This document shows positions 26,786-35,131 of a DNA stretch of 64,000 nt, piece by piece. The stretch lies in NCBI GenBank assembly GCA_963836425.1, contig CAWIJJ010000007.1:124001-188000 (forward strand), read 5' to 3'. The translations under genes were made by a program, and so were the position numbers. The notes under the pieces are model-generated. The model was not told the DNA's origin, ran no database searches, and worked only from the letters and a program-made list of their open reading frames with translations. Position 1 is the first letter of the stretch. Every line of letters starts with the position of its first letter. This DNA is from CAWIJJ01 sp963836425 (GTDB lineage Bacteria > Acidobacteriota > Terriglobia > Bryobacterales > Bryobacteraceae).

Positions 26786-27220
26786 TCAATCCAGCCGTTC
26801 CAGCCGCAGATAGTGGCCGCGCAGCCACCCCGAGACGCTGCGTACCGCCGCCCATGGATTCGGAAGCACTACCGCGTCCGGCGACTTCCCGACCGAAAGC
26901 CGCCAACGCTCGTCCCCGAAGAAAGAAAACTCCAGCGTATCCTCCCCCGCTCTCATGTCGCGAAGAATTCCCGAGTGGTAGGCCTGACCGAGCGAAATCC
27001 CATCCAGCAATCGCCCGTCGCGGCCGACCAGATAAAAATGAACCGCCTCCTCGAAAGGAATTCCGTCCGACGTGATCACCAGGTAGCCCTTCGAGCAGTG
27101 GAATTGTCCCTCGAGCACTTTGCCTTCAATGTCCACCGAACGGCCGTCGCCATCGATGAGCCTGGAGCGAAGACTCTCTCCGCCCTCCGGGTCGATGCGA
27201 AACCGGTCCACTGCCTCCAT
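26786..27220 (-). CDS. Conserved hypothetical protein, candidate partner of the upstream effector-like protein
   Basis: A 144-residue soluble protein of mostly beta strands. Distinct blocks are YLVITSDGIPFEEAVHFYLV, RDGRLLDGISLG and FSFFGDERWRLSV. I recall similar strings in uncharacterised proteins but no function. The ATG at 27220 has GGAG just upstream and starts 10 bases after the stop of the peptidoglycan-binding/glycine-zipper protein, so the two are almost certainly co-transcribed. It could be an immunity protein, chaperone or adaptor for that protein; this is inference from context only. The longer start at 27256 would overlap the upstream gene. Confidence 0.7.
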   Translation of the reverse strand: MEAVDRFRIDPEGGESLRSRLIDGDGRSVDIEGKVLEGQFHCSKGYLVITSDGIPFEEAVHFYLVGRDGRLLDGISLGQAYHSGILRDMRAGEDTLEFSFFGDERWRLSVGKSPDAVVLPNPWAAVRSVSGWLRGHYLRLERLD

Positions 27221-27230
27221 AGCTCCGACC

Positions 27231-28190
27231 CTAATCCCAGATCTCGTCGAATGCAAGATCCGCGCTCAGCGCGAACAGAAGGCCGCCGACGAAGACCCCC
27301 ACCCCCGCGCAAATCGGCGCTCCCGGCCCGCACACCATCCCGGCCGCCGCGCCCCCTGCCAGGCTGCCCAGAAATCCCGTGCCGATACTGGCCGTCTGCT
27401 TGACGGTCTCGCGCACGGGCCTCTCCGATTCCGCAATCGCGTACACCGAAAACGCGACGCTGATGATCAGCAGCCCCTTGCCCCCTTTGCCCAACCCCTC
27501 CGCGATCGCCGTGAAGCGCGGGTTGGGCCGCCCCGCGGCCTTGACGATGCCAAGGAAGACCGCGTCCTGTTCGGTAGTCGAAAGCTCGGCGAATTCCCGG
27601 CTGAACAACTGCCTGGAATACTTCGCCAGCAGTTCGTCCATGGTCTTGCCGGTGGCCTTCTCGAGTTCCGCCGCGGCCCTTCCGATGTCGCTCGACTTCA
27701 AACGCCCCGCGTCCATCAGACCGTTCCGCATGGACTGAGCCTCGGCTGCGCCTTCCCTCGCCGTAATCTCTCCGCGGTTCACCCGCTCCACGATCTGGTC
27801 GGAATAGCGCCCGGACTTCGCAACATAGTCCGCCCGCACATTCGCGTCTTTAATGAAGCGCGATCCGAAATCCACAAAGGCGTCGCGCAACTGTTGCAGC
27901 GACTCCGCCAGCACGCTGTCCGTGGGCGTGGCGGCCGGTCCGCTCTGCCCGTTTAACCCGAACCATGTTTGACTGTTCGGCTCCACCCGTCCCGTCGGAT
28001 CGGGAATGTTCATGATCCGCTTCTGGAACGATTCGATCAGATAGATGGTCTGCGCGTCGCAAAGTCCCGTAGGCTTGATAGGAATGACAGGGCCGAGCCA
28101 CTTCAGGTTCTGCTGTAAGAGTGCCTGGACCGTTTGAACGTCGATAGGTAAGTTAAATCCGTTTCTGCCAACCGATGCTTGTATGCTCAT
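27231..28190 (-). CDS. Effector-like protein: peptidoglycan-binding-type N-terminus and hydrophobic glycine-zipper C-terminus
   Basis: A 319-residue protein with no signal peptide. Residues about 10-80 resemble a PG_binding_1 module (VQTVQALLQQNLKWLG, LCDAQTIYLIESFQKRIM). The middle (about 85-225) is helical and charged. The C-terminus has a hydrophobic helix (GLLIISVAFSVYAIA) and then a Gly/Ala-rich hairpin (GFLGSLAGGAAAGMVCGP, GVGVFVGGLLFAL). This layout recalls pore-forming or contact-dependent effectors, but no toxin family is recognised. I use ATG 28190; a TTG at 28214 is also in frame. Upstream DNA is less GC-rich than the surroundings. It is followed by a coupled small gene. Confidence 0.68.
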   Translation of the reverse strand: MSIQASVGRNGFNLPIDVQTVQALLQQNLKWLGPVIPIKPTGLCDAQTIYLIESFQKRIMNIPDPTGRVEPNSQTWFGLNGQSGPAATPTDSVLAESLQQLRDAFVDFGSRFIKDANVRADYVAKSGRYSDQIVERVNRGEITAREGAAEAQSMRNGLMDAGRLKSSDIGRAAAELEKATGKTMDELLAKYSRQLFSREFAELSTTEQDAVFLGIVKAAGRPNPRFTAIAEGLGKGGKGLLIISVAFSVYAIAESERPVRETVKQTASIGTGFLGSLAGGAAAGMVCGPGAPICAGVGVFVGGLLFALSADLAFDEIWD

Positions 28191-28295
28191 AGATTTTCGT
28201 ATGACTACAAGCAATCAGATTAAACGGTGCGAAACAGATTTCCGAGCCGGTTCAGCGCGGAATTTACAGCTTGCCCGGCCCCGCCGCGGGAAATT

Positions 28296-29978
28296 TTACG
28301 GTTGTGCCGCGCGCTTCAGGTGGGTGATCGCCAGTCCCGTGACGACAACCACCACCGCGCCGATCACGTTGTACCAGAGCCACGAAACATTCGTCCACAG
28401 GAACGTGGCCAGCACCACCGCTTCGCCCGCCAGCATTCCCGCAAATGCCGCCGTCCCCCGCACGCGCGAAAATCCCAACGCCAGCACGAAGCAGCCGAGT
28501 AGCGTTCCGTAAAACAGCGACCCCACCTGGTTCACCGCCACGATCAGCGAGCCCAGCCTCCCCGCCGTCCCCGCGAATGCCACCGCGTACGCGCCCCAGA
28601 ACAGCGTGGCCCACCGCGACGCCAGCAGGTAATGGTGGTCGCTCGCATCCTTCCGGATGTACCGCCGGTACACATCCACCACCGTCACCGTCGCCAGTGA
28701 ATTGATCTCGCCCGAGCTCGCCGACATGGTCGCCGCAAAGATCACCGCGATCACCAGCCCCACGATTCCCGTTGGAAGATACCGCGTCACGAACGACAGA
28801 AAAATATAGTTGGTGTCCGTGAATCCTTTCTCGCCGCCCGCGCGCACCACCAGTTCCGCCGCCCGCGCCCGCGCGCCGTCGATCTCCTTTTGCGCCGCGC
28901 GGTATTCCATCACCTGCCGCCCCTCGCCGGCGGTGCTCCCTTTCCGGTGCGCCTCCACCAGCGCCAGGGCCGCGTCCCTGCGGTGCGTGAACGCCTGACC
29001 ATAGTCCGCCTCCACCTGCCGGTATTCGGCCGATTGCGCAATCCGCTCGAGCTCGGTGTGCTGGAACAGGACCGGCGGTTGCACAAACAGGTAGAACACG
29101 TACACCATCGCCCCGATGAACAGGATGAAGAACTGCATCGGTATCTTGGCCACCGCATTGAACAGCAAACTGAGGCGGCTCGCCGAAATCGACTTCCCCG
29201 TCAGGTAGCGTTGCACCTGCGACTGGTCGCACCCGAAATACGAGAGGAATAGAAACGTGCCGCCCAACAGCCCGCTCCACAGGTTGAACCGGTCGGCCCA
29301 GTCGAACCGCGTCGTCACTGCGTTCAACCGTCCCGCCGCTCCCGCCAGGTATACCGCGTCCGGAATCGACACCTCCCCCGGCAGCAGCACGAACACCGTA
29401 ATCAGCGACAGGACCAGCCCCAGCATGATCACACCCATCTGCTGCACGTCCGACCATGTCACCGCCTTGATCCCGCCCGCCACCGTGTACGAAATGACCA
29501 GCATCCCCATGAGCGACGTCGTAATCCGCTCCGGCCATCCCAGAATCACCGAGAGCACGATGGCCGGCGCGTAGATGGTCAGGCCCGTCGAAAGTCCCCG
29601 CTGGCAGAGGAATACCAGGCTCGCCAGCGCGCGCGTCTTGCCGTCGAAGCGCTGCTCCAGGTATTCGTATGCGGTGTAGACCCTGGCGCGGTGAAACAGC
29701 GGCACTACCGTCGCGCAGATCACCACCATTGCGATCGGCAGCCCGAAATAGAATTGCACGAACCGCATGCCATCCACGTACGCCTGCCCGGTAGTCGAGA
29801 TGAAGGTGATCGCGCTCGCCTGGGTGGCCATGATGGAGAGCGCCATCGCATACCACGGCATGGTCTTCCCGGCGAGCAGGTAACGGTCTACCGTGTTGCT
29901 GCCGCGGCTCCGGTAGAGGCCGTAGCTGATGATGGTGACCAGGGTAGTCGCCAGCACGGCCCAGTCGAGCGGCCTCAT
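28296..29978 (-). CDS. Sodium/solute symporter (SSS family)
   Basis: A 560-residue LeuT-fold transporter with about 13 membrane helices. Family landmarks include the N-terminal DWAVLATTLVTIISYGLY, the unwound TM1 region MATQASAITFISTTGQAY, and GIKAVTWSDVQQ, the SSS signature area. A charged insertion of roughly 90 residues between TM7 and TM8 (about 335-425) is predicted to be helical and soluble. Substrate is unknown (sugar, amino or organic acid). The ATG at 29978 overlaps the stop of a 44-residue membrane protein (ATGA), so the pair is translationally coupled. Confidence 0.92.
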   Translation of the reverse strand: MRPLDWAVLATTLVTIISYGLYRSRGSNTVDRYLLAGKTMPWYAMALSIMATQASAITFISTTGQAYVDGMRFVQFYFGLPIAMVVICATVVPLFHRARVYTAYEYLEQRFDGKTRALASLVFLCQRGLSTGLTIYAPAIVLSVILGWPERITTSLMGMLVISYTVAGGIKAVTWSDVQQMGVIMLGLVLSLITVFVLLPGEVSIPDAVYLAGAAGRLNAVTTRFDWADRFNLWSGLLGGTFLFLSYFGCDQSQVQRYLTGKSISASRLSLLFNAVAKIPMQFFILFIGAMVYVFYLFVQPPVLFQHTELERIAQSAEYRQVEADYGQAFTHRRDAALALVEAHRKGSTAGEGRQVMEYRAAQKEIDGARARAAELVVRAGGEKGFTDTNYIFLSFVTRYLPTGIVGLVIAVIFAATMSASSGEINSLATVTVVDVYRRYIRKDASDHHYLLASRWATLFWGAYAVAFAGTAGRLGSLIVAVNQVGSLFYGTLLGCFVLALGFSRVRGTAAFAGMLAGEAVVLATFLWTNVSWLWYNVIGAVVVVVTGLAITHLKRAAQP

Positions 29979-30109
29979 CGATAGGCCCGGGTGAACAGGT
30001 AGAAGACGGCGATGAGCACGCAGAGGTAGATCAGAACTGCCGCGTATACCCGCTTCCACGTGCGCAGAAACGGCGGCGGATCGTCGGGTACCTCGCGAAG
30101 CTCCGGCAT
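29975..30109 (-). CDS. Small single-helix membrane protein coupled to the SSS transporter
   Basis: A 44-residue protein: an acidic/proline N-terminus (MPELREVPDDPPPFLRTWKR), one membrane helix (AVLIYLCVLIAVFYLF) and the short end TRAYR. Its TGA overlaps the symporter ATG by four bases. TATAAA lies three bases before its own ATG. Many secondary transporters have a small membrane companion encoded just upstream, so I infer an accessory subunit or assembly factor. Start, stop, overlap and helix together make this a real gene despite its size. Confidence 0.82.
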   Translation of the reverse strand: MPELREVPDDPPPFLRTWKRVYAAVLIYLCVLIAVFYLFTRAYR

Positions 30110-30137
30110 GGGTTTATAGTGGCACGCCGCGATGCGG

Positions 30138-30932
30138 TCACGCCAGCAGTTCGCCCGTCATCACCGTGACCGCCTGTCCGCCCAATATCACCCGCTCGCC
30201 TTCCAGCCGCACCTTTACCACGCCGCCCCGCGCCGACGCCTGGTAGGCCGTGAACTCACGTTTGCCCAACCGCTCCGCCCAGTACGGTCCCAGCGCGGTG
30301 TGCGCGGACCCGGTGACCGGATCCTCGTTCACGCCCGCTCCCGGTGCGAAGAAGCGGGAAAGAAAGTCGTACTCGCCGCCCTCCGCCCGCGCCGTTACGA
30401 TCACGCCCCGCACGCCCAGCTTCCCCAGCGCCGTGAAGTCGGGCGCAAGCTCGCGCAGCGTCTTCTCCGAATCCACCTCCACCAGGTAGTCGAACGCATT
30501 CCGGCCCACGAAGCGGACCGCATCCACGCCCAGTGCCGGCAGCAGTTCCGCCGGGGGCTTCGCCGCGGTTGCGATCTTCGCCGGAAAATTCAGTTCGATC
30601 CACTCCCCCTGCCGGTCCGCCGTGAGCAGGCCGCTACGCGTGTAAAAGCGCGCCTGCTTGCCCTCCGGCAGGTGGCCGTCTTCCCACAGCACATGCGCCG
30701 ACGCCACCGTGGCGTGCCCGCACAGATCCACCTCTACTGCCGGTGTCAGCCAGCGCAGGTTGTACCCACCATCGTGTGGGTTTAAAAATGCCGTTTCCGA
30801 AAGGTTCATCTCCCGCGCGACGTCTTTCAGCCACTGCTCCGGCATTTCCTGTTGCAACACGCAGACGGCCGCGGGGTTCCCCGCAAACGGCCGGTTTGTG
30901 AAGGCATCCACCTGTACCACCCGAATAGCCAT
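30138..30932 (-). CDS. PhzF family phenazine biosynthesis-like isomerase/epimerase
   Basis: A 264-residue protein of the PhzF/diaminopimelate epimerase fold. Family landmarks: the N-terminal VDAFTNRPFAGNPAAVC, the catalytic Glu in LSETAFL (about 45), VDLCGHATVASAHVL (about 69-83) and NEDPVTGSAHTALGPYW near 205. PhzF relatives isomerise small hydroxy or amino acids; no phenazine pathway is visible, so the name should not be taken literally. It lies upstream of the small membrane protein/symporter pair on the same strand, 28 bases away. Confidence 0.93.
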   Translation of the reverse strand: MAIRVVQVDAFTNRPFAGNPAAVCVLQQEMPEQWLKDVAREMNLSETAFLNPHDGGYNLRWLTPAVEVDLCGHATVASAHVLWEDGHLPEGKQARFYTRSGLLTADRQGEWIELNFPAKIATAAKPPAELLPALGVDAVRFVGRNAFDYLVEVDSEKTLRELAPDFTALGKLGVRGVIVTARAEGGEYDFLSRFFAPGAGVNEDPVTGSAHTALGPYWAERLGKREFTAYQASARGGVVKVRLEGERVILGGQAVTVMTGELLA

Positions 30933-30989
30933 AATTTGTCAGCGTACCGCACTTGAATCTAATGGCGGAAAGGTGGAGTCTAAGATATA

Positions 30990-31415
30990 GTGCTGTTCCG
31001 ATTTTCCAGTTTGTGGATCGCCCTGGGCCTCCTGGTGGCGATGTGGGGACTCGGTTCGTTCCGGCAGACCGCCGGCACCGGCGCGCCGCGTCCCGTGGGT
31101 TTGCCGCCGGGGCCGGTGAAGATCCTGCAGTTCTATGCCAGCGTCGGCCAACTTCTGCCCGGGGAAAAAGCGCTGCTTTGCTACGGTGTTGAAAATGCCC
31201 GCACCGTTCGCATCGCGCCGTCGCTTCCTGATGTCTACCCGTCCCACAGCCGCTGCGTGGAAATCGTGCCGCGGCAGACCACGCACTACACAATCCTCGC
31301 CGAAGGCTTCGACGGGCGCGTGGCCACCCAGTCGTTCACTCTCCCCGTTGTCGATGTTCCGCGCCCGCGCCTCCGCGTGAATGTGGCGCGGGTCAGCTTT
31401 CCGGACTGGCAGTAA
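30990..31415 (+). CDS. Secreted or membrane-anchored hypothetical protein with Ig-like beta fold
   Basis: A 141-residue protein. An N-terminal hydrophobic segment (SLWIALGLLVAMWGLGSF) could be a signal anchor. The remainder reads as a single beta sandwich: KILQFYASVGQLLPGEKALL, CYGVENARTVRIAP and TTHYTILAEGFDG. These strings look like conserved acidobacterial envelope proteins of unknown role. The start is GTG at 30990 with no clear ribosome binding site. The gene is divergent from PhzF and converges on the aminotransferase gene. Confidence 0.72.
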   Translation: MLFRFSSLWIALGLLVAMWGLGSFRQTAGTGAPRPVGLPPGPVKILQFYASVGQLLPGEKALLCYGVENARTVRIAPSLPDVYPSHSRCVEIVPRQTTHYTILAEGFDGRVATQSFTLPVVDVPRPRLRVNVARVSFPDWQ

Positions 31416-31420
31416 GGGGG

Positions 31421-32515
31421 CTACCCTCTCCAGTCCCTGACTCGCTGCGCCACCTCTTCCACCGCCGACTCCGGCAGAAAAGGATGCAGCGGCAGCGAAA
31501 CCAATTCCCGGCACGCCCTCTCCGCCACTGGGTGATCTCCCTTTCGCGAACCGCAATCCCGAAATGCCGGCTGTAGATGAAGCGGAACCGGATAATGCAC
31601 GCCAGTTGAGATTCCTACCGCCGCCAGGTGTTCGCGCAGCCGGTCCCGCCGTGCCGTGCGGATGGCGTACAGGTGGCACACCGAACCGGCATTCCGGCGC
31701 ACGGGCCGCACAGCATCGCAACCGGCAAGCATCTCGTCGTAAAGCGCCGCCAGACGCCTTCGCCGCCCGTTCCATTCCTCGAGCCGCGGAAGGAACGCCC
31801 GCAGGTAACACGCCTGCATTTCATCCAGACGTGAATTGACGGCTGTCATGCGGCTGACCTGATCCTTGCGGCGGCCGCCGTCGCGAATCAGGCGCAGCCG
31901 CCTCGCCGCGGTTGCCGAATCGGTCAGCACCGCGCCGCCGTCTCCCAGGCATGGAAGGTTTTTCGTCGGGTAGAAGCTGAACGCCACCGTGCCAGGAAAA
32001 CGAGTCAAGGGTCCGCCGCCGCTGCGCGCTCCGTGCGCCTGGCAGGCGTCCTGCACGACCGCCAGGCGTCCCCGCGCCATCGCCGCCATCGCCTTCATGT
32101 CGCAGCACTGCCCATAGAGATGCACCGGCACCACCGCCCGTGTATTCCGTCCCGCGCGGTCGCCCGCCGCCGCTGCGTCCAGCAGGAGGTCGTCGTCTCC
32201 CACATCCACGAATTTCGGAACGCATCCGGCAGCCAGCACAGCCTGCGCGGTGAAAAGCGACGTCAGCGCCGGAACCAGCACCTCCGCGCCGCTGCCCGCG
32301 AGCCCCGCCGCCCGCAGGCCGCACTCGATGGCCGCTGTCCCCGTCCCTACCGCCACCGCGAAGCGCGCCCCGAAGGCCGCCGCTATCTCGTTTTCGAACG
32401 ACTCCACCTCTTCGCCCAGAATGAAGTGCATTCGCTCGAACAGCCGCGTCAGGTTCCCCCGCCACTCGGCCTCCGTCTCCGACAGAATCGGCCGCAGATC
32501 CACCATCGGAATCAT
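31421..32515 (-). CDS. DegT/DnrJ/EryC1/StrS family PLP-dependent aminotransferase
   Basis: A 364-residue sugar aminotransferase-type enzyme. The cofactor Lys is in SFYPTKNL (about 188-195), the PLP phosphate region near VGTGTAAIECGLRA, and the Asp/Gln pair in VVQDACQAHGA. Family members transfer an amino group to a keto-sugar nucleotide. ATG 32515 overlaps the GT2 stop codon (ATGA). It is the last gene of a four-gene operon with an epimerase, a methyltransferase and a glycosyltransferase, which suggests synthesis of an amino-sugar-containing surface glycan. Confidence 0.92.
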   Translation of the reverse strand: MIPMVDLRPILSETEAEWRGNLTRLFERMHFILGEEVESFENEIAAAFGARFAVAVGTGTAAIECGLRAAGLAGSGAEVLVPALTSLFTAQAVLAAGCVPKFVDVGDDDLLLDAAAAGDRAGRNTRAVVPVHLYGQCCDMKAMAAMARGRLAVVQDACQAHGARSGGGPLTRFPGTVAFSFYPTKNLPCLGDGGAVLTDSATAARRLRLIRDGGRRKDQVSRMTAVNSRLDEMQACYLRAFLPRLEEWNGRRRRLAALYDEMLAGCDAVRPVRRNAGSVCHLYAIRTARRDRLREHLAAVGISTGVHYPVPLHLQPAFRDCGSRKGDHPVAERACRELVSLPLHPFLPESAVEEVAQRVRDWRG

Positions 32516-33235
32516 CGCAGGATCACCAGCCTCACCCAAAGCTTCACCAATTGTCCGAAGGTCGTCGCCAGCGATGCGATTCGGAAGAACTGCGAGCGCC
32601 CATACCGCCGCTCGTAGTGGTGCACGCCGACCTCCCGTACCTTGCACCCGCTCAGTTCCAGCTTGCGCACCAGTTCCACGCAGATGGTGCCGCTCGTCGA
32701 AGTCAGCCGGATGGATTCGAGCAGCTTCCGCCGGATCAGCCGGTAATCGCAATCGATGTCCCGGATGCGGATGCGGAACAACAGCCGCGCGCAGAAGTTG
32801 TACGTCCTGCCGATCCAGATCCGGTGCGCCGGGTCGTGCCGCTCGAGCTTGTAGCCGTTCACCAGGCCTGTTTCAGGGCCCGCCAGCTCCAACAGTTTCG
32901 GCAGTTCGCTCGACGTCGTACTGTCCGTCCCCGTCGGTGTAAAATACCCACTCCCGCGTGGCCGCTTCGAAGCCGCTGCGGAGCGCCCCGCCGTAGCCCC
33001 GGTTCTGCGCGTGCGTAATTACCCGCAGCAGTGGCTGATAGCGCCGGCGCAGTTCCTCGAGCACCTCGCCCGTTTTGTCCTGGCTGCCGTCGTTCACCAC
33101 AATCACTTCGTAGTCGTCGGCGTGCGCTTCCAGCACCTCGAAGGTCTTCGCCACCAGGTCCGGCAGCGACGGCGCGTCGTTGTAAGCCGGAAAAAACACG
33201 CTCAGTGAACGGAACCTGCGGCTCTCTGCAGTCAC
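32512..33235 (-). CDS. Family 2 glycosyltransferase (dolichyl-phosphate mannosyltransferase-like), single-base frameshift
   Basis: The N-terminal frame starts at GTG 33235 (overlapping the methyltransferase stop, GTGA) and shows a GT-A fold: SVFFPAYNDAPSLPDLV, YEVIVVNDGSQDKTGEVLEE, the NRGYGGALRSGF motif and the TDGDGQYDV metal-binding DxD region. The second frame resumes as SELPKLLELAGPETGLVNGY and runs through GRTYNFCARLLFRIRIRDID to the end. One extra base near 32911-32912 separates them. Repaired length is 240 residues, normal for soluble polyprenyl-phosphate sugar transferases. The last residues are hydrophobic. It transfers a sugar to a polyprenyl phosphate or lipid acceptor (inference from family). 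Confidence 0.85.
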
Positions 33236-33993
33236 TCGATTTTTTCTCCCGCGAACAGTAGCGATTGCCCTGCGGCGAAATTCAGTCCCGCGCCGATCCA
33301 CCCGGCCTCCAGGCGCAACAGCCCGAACAACAGCGCGTCCAGCCACGGGGCAGGCGGATCGATGCCGCTTGCCGGCGGCTTCCGCAGCAGCGGCTCCCAA
33401 ATCCGGAATTTGCCCAGTGCCACCGGCAGCAAAAGGCTGTTGGCGTAGGTGCAGCGCAGCGTGCGGAACCCTGCGCTTTCCATGATTCGCCTCAGCCGCG
33501 TTCGCGTCAGCCGCTGCCGCTCCTTTACGAACTCCGAGTGCCGGCTGCGCAGCACGTCCAGTGCGGAGACCCGCATCACCACCAGTCCGCCAGGCTCCAG
33601 CACCCGCGCCATTTCCCTCACCGCCGGACCCTCTTCGCCGCGCGGCAGGTGTACCAGCACGTCCAGCGACAACAACAGGTCGAAGCTGCCGGCCTCGAAC
33701 GGCAGCGCGCAGATGTCGCCCTGCACCGGCCGCTCCACCCCCATCTGCCGCGCATAGCGCAGCCCTTCGCCGCTGAGGTCCATCGGAATCAGTGGCCACT
33801 GCCGTTCCGCCTGCAGCATTCGCGAAAAGTAGCCCGTTCCGCACCCTGCCTCGAGTGCCCGCCGGATTTTCCGGCCCTTTAGAAACGGGTCCAGAAACCG
33901 GAACAGGATCGCCCGCATGCCCCGGTACCACCAGGAATCGGCTTCGCAGCGCGCAATGTTGGCGAATTCCGCCGGGTTCATGTAGCCTGTCAT
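33232..33993 (-). CDS. Class I SAM-dependent methyltransferase
   Basis: A 253-residue methyltransferase of the Methyltransf_11/25 type. Motif I is ALEAGCGTGYFS (about 45-56), followed by MDLSGEGLRYARQM, then GSFDLLLSLDVLVHLP and VLEPGGLVVMRVSAL. A hydrophobic C-terminal stretch (about 200-245) suggests membrane association. The ATG at 33993 overlaps the epimerase stop (ATGA) and the TGA overlaps the GT2 GTG. In this operon it may methylate a sugar nucleotide or glycolipid. Confidence 0.88.
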   Translation of the reverse strand: MTGYMNPAEFANIARCEADSWWYRGMRAILFRFLDPFLKGRKIRRALEAGCGTGYFSRMLQAERQWPLIPMDLSGEGLRYARQMGVERPVQGDICALPFEAGSFDLLLSLDVLVHLPRGEEGPAVREMARVLEPGGLVVMRVSALDVLRSRHSEFVKERQRLTRTRLRRIMESAGFRTLRCTYANSLLLPVALGKFRIWEPLLRKPPASGIDPPAPWLDALLFGLLRLEAGWIGAGLNFAAGQSLLFAGEKIE

Positions 33994-35045
33994 TGCGCTG
34001 CGGCCAGTCGGTAGAGTCCGCCATTGCTGTCGAGCCCGCACGCGGGCGAGTATTCGTGTGGCTGCAGGTAATAGGGCTGGTGCTCCCGGAAGAACGCGAG
34101 GCTCCGGCGGATCCCGCATTCCATCGCCACTCCGGGGCTCCATCCGAAATCCTCGCGGAAACGGGTCCCGTCAGTGGCATAGCTCCCGATGTCGATCCGC
34201 TTGCGGTCCTCGGGAAAGGGTCTGAACAGTGGTGGAGGGCACCCTCCCGCTTCGCTCATCATCCGTGCGATCTCGGCCAGCGGCAGTGGGCGACCGCCCC
34301 CCACATTCCAGACCCGGCGTTTTGCATCCAGTGCGCTTCCCGCCAGCAGAAACGCATCCACTGCATCGTCCACGAACAGCGGATCCCGCAACTGCCGGCC
34401 GTCGCCGAAGACTTCGATCCGCTCCCCCGTCAGCGCGAGCCGCAGAAAGTGCCCGAGAAAGCCCTGGCACGCCGACCGGATCGCCATCCGCGGACCGTAC
34501 ACGTTGGTCAGGCAAAGAATCCGCGCATCGATCTTGCCCATTTCCGACCACAACAGGTGATACTTCATCGCGGCGTATTTGTGGATGCCGTTGAAGTCTA
34601 CCGGTATCACCGGGTGCTGCTCGTCCACCGGCAAGTAGCGCGGCACGCCGTAAATCTGGCGCGTGCTCGCGTACACCACCCGCACGCCCGGATTCTCGCG
34701 CCCGCACAACTCCACAAATCGCAATTGCGCTGCCGCGTTCAGGTAGGAATCGCGCTCCGGCCAGCGCATGCTGTGGACGTGGCTAATCTCGCCCGCAAGA
34801 TTGAAGATGATGTTGCTTTCACGCACCAGTGGAGCGCAGCTCTTCGCGTCCGCTATATCGCAGTGCGCGGTCCGCAGCCGGCCGCACGCCTCCGCCAGAT
34901 TGTGGGAATTCGCGCCGCAGCCCGGCACCGACGAGTCGATCACCGTCACCCGGGCTCCCGCGCGCACCAGCCGCACCGCCAGATTGCTGCCGATAAAACC
35001 GAGCCCGCCCGTTACCAGAACACGGCACTGATCCCAGACGGACAT
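33990..35045 (-). CDS. NAD-dependent epimerase/dehydratase (extended SDR)
   Basis: A 351-residue nucleotide-sugar epimerase/dehydratase. The Rossmann motif TGGLGFIGS is at about 12-20, the acidic NAD ligand in VTVIDSS, the catalytic Ser/Thr region ASTRQIYG, and YxxxK in KYAAMKYH. The sugar-binding C-terminal part FGDGRQLRDPLFVDD is conserved. ATG 35045 follows an in-frame GTG at 35048. It is the first gene of the four-gene glycan operon. Upstream, TTGCTT and a T/A-rich segment (TTAAAAATAAT) could form the promoter. Confidence 0.92.
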   Translation of the reverse strand: MSVWDQCRVLVTGGLGFIGSNLAVRLVRAGARVTVIDSSVPGCGANSHNLAEACGRLRTAHCDIADAKSCAPLVRESNIIFNLAGEISHVHSMRWPERDSYLNAAAQLRFVELCGRENPGVRVVYASTRQIYGVPRYLPVDEQHPVIPVDFNGIHKYAAMKYHLLWSEMGKIDARILCLTNVYGPRMAIRSACQGFLGHFLRLALTGERIEVFGDGRQLRDPLFVDDAVDAFLLAGSALDAKRRVWNVGGGRPLPLAEIARMMSEAGGCPPPLFRPFPEDRKRIDIGSYATDGTRFREDFGWSPGVAMECGIRRSLAFFREHQPYYLQPHEYSPACGLDSNGGLYRLAAAQ

Positions 35046-35131
35046 CACCCCGCCCGTCCTGGGGTCTGTTGAATTGATGGATTATTTTTAACGCATTGCG
35101 GCCCGCGAAGCAAGCGCTGTTTCCGCGCCGC

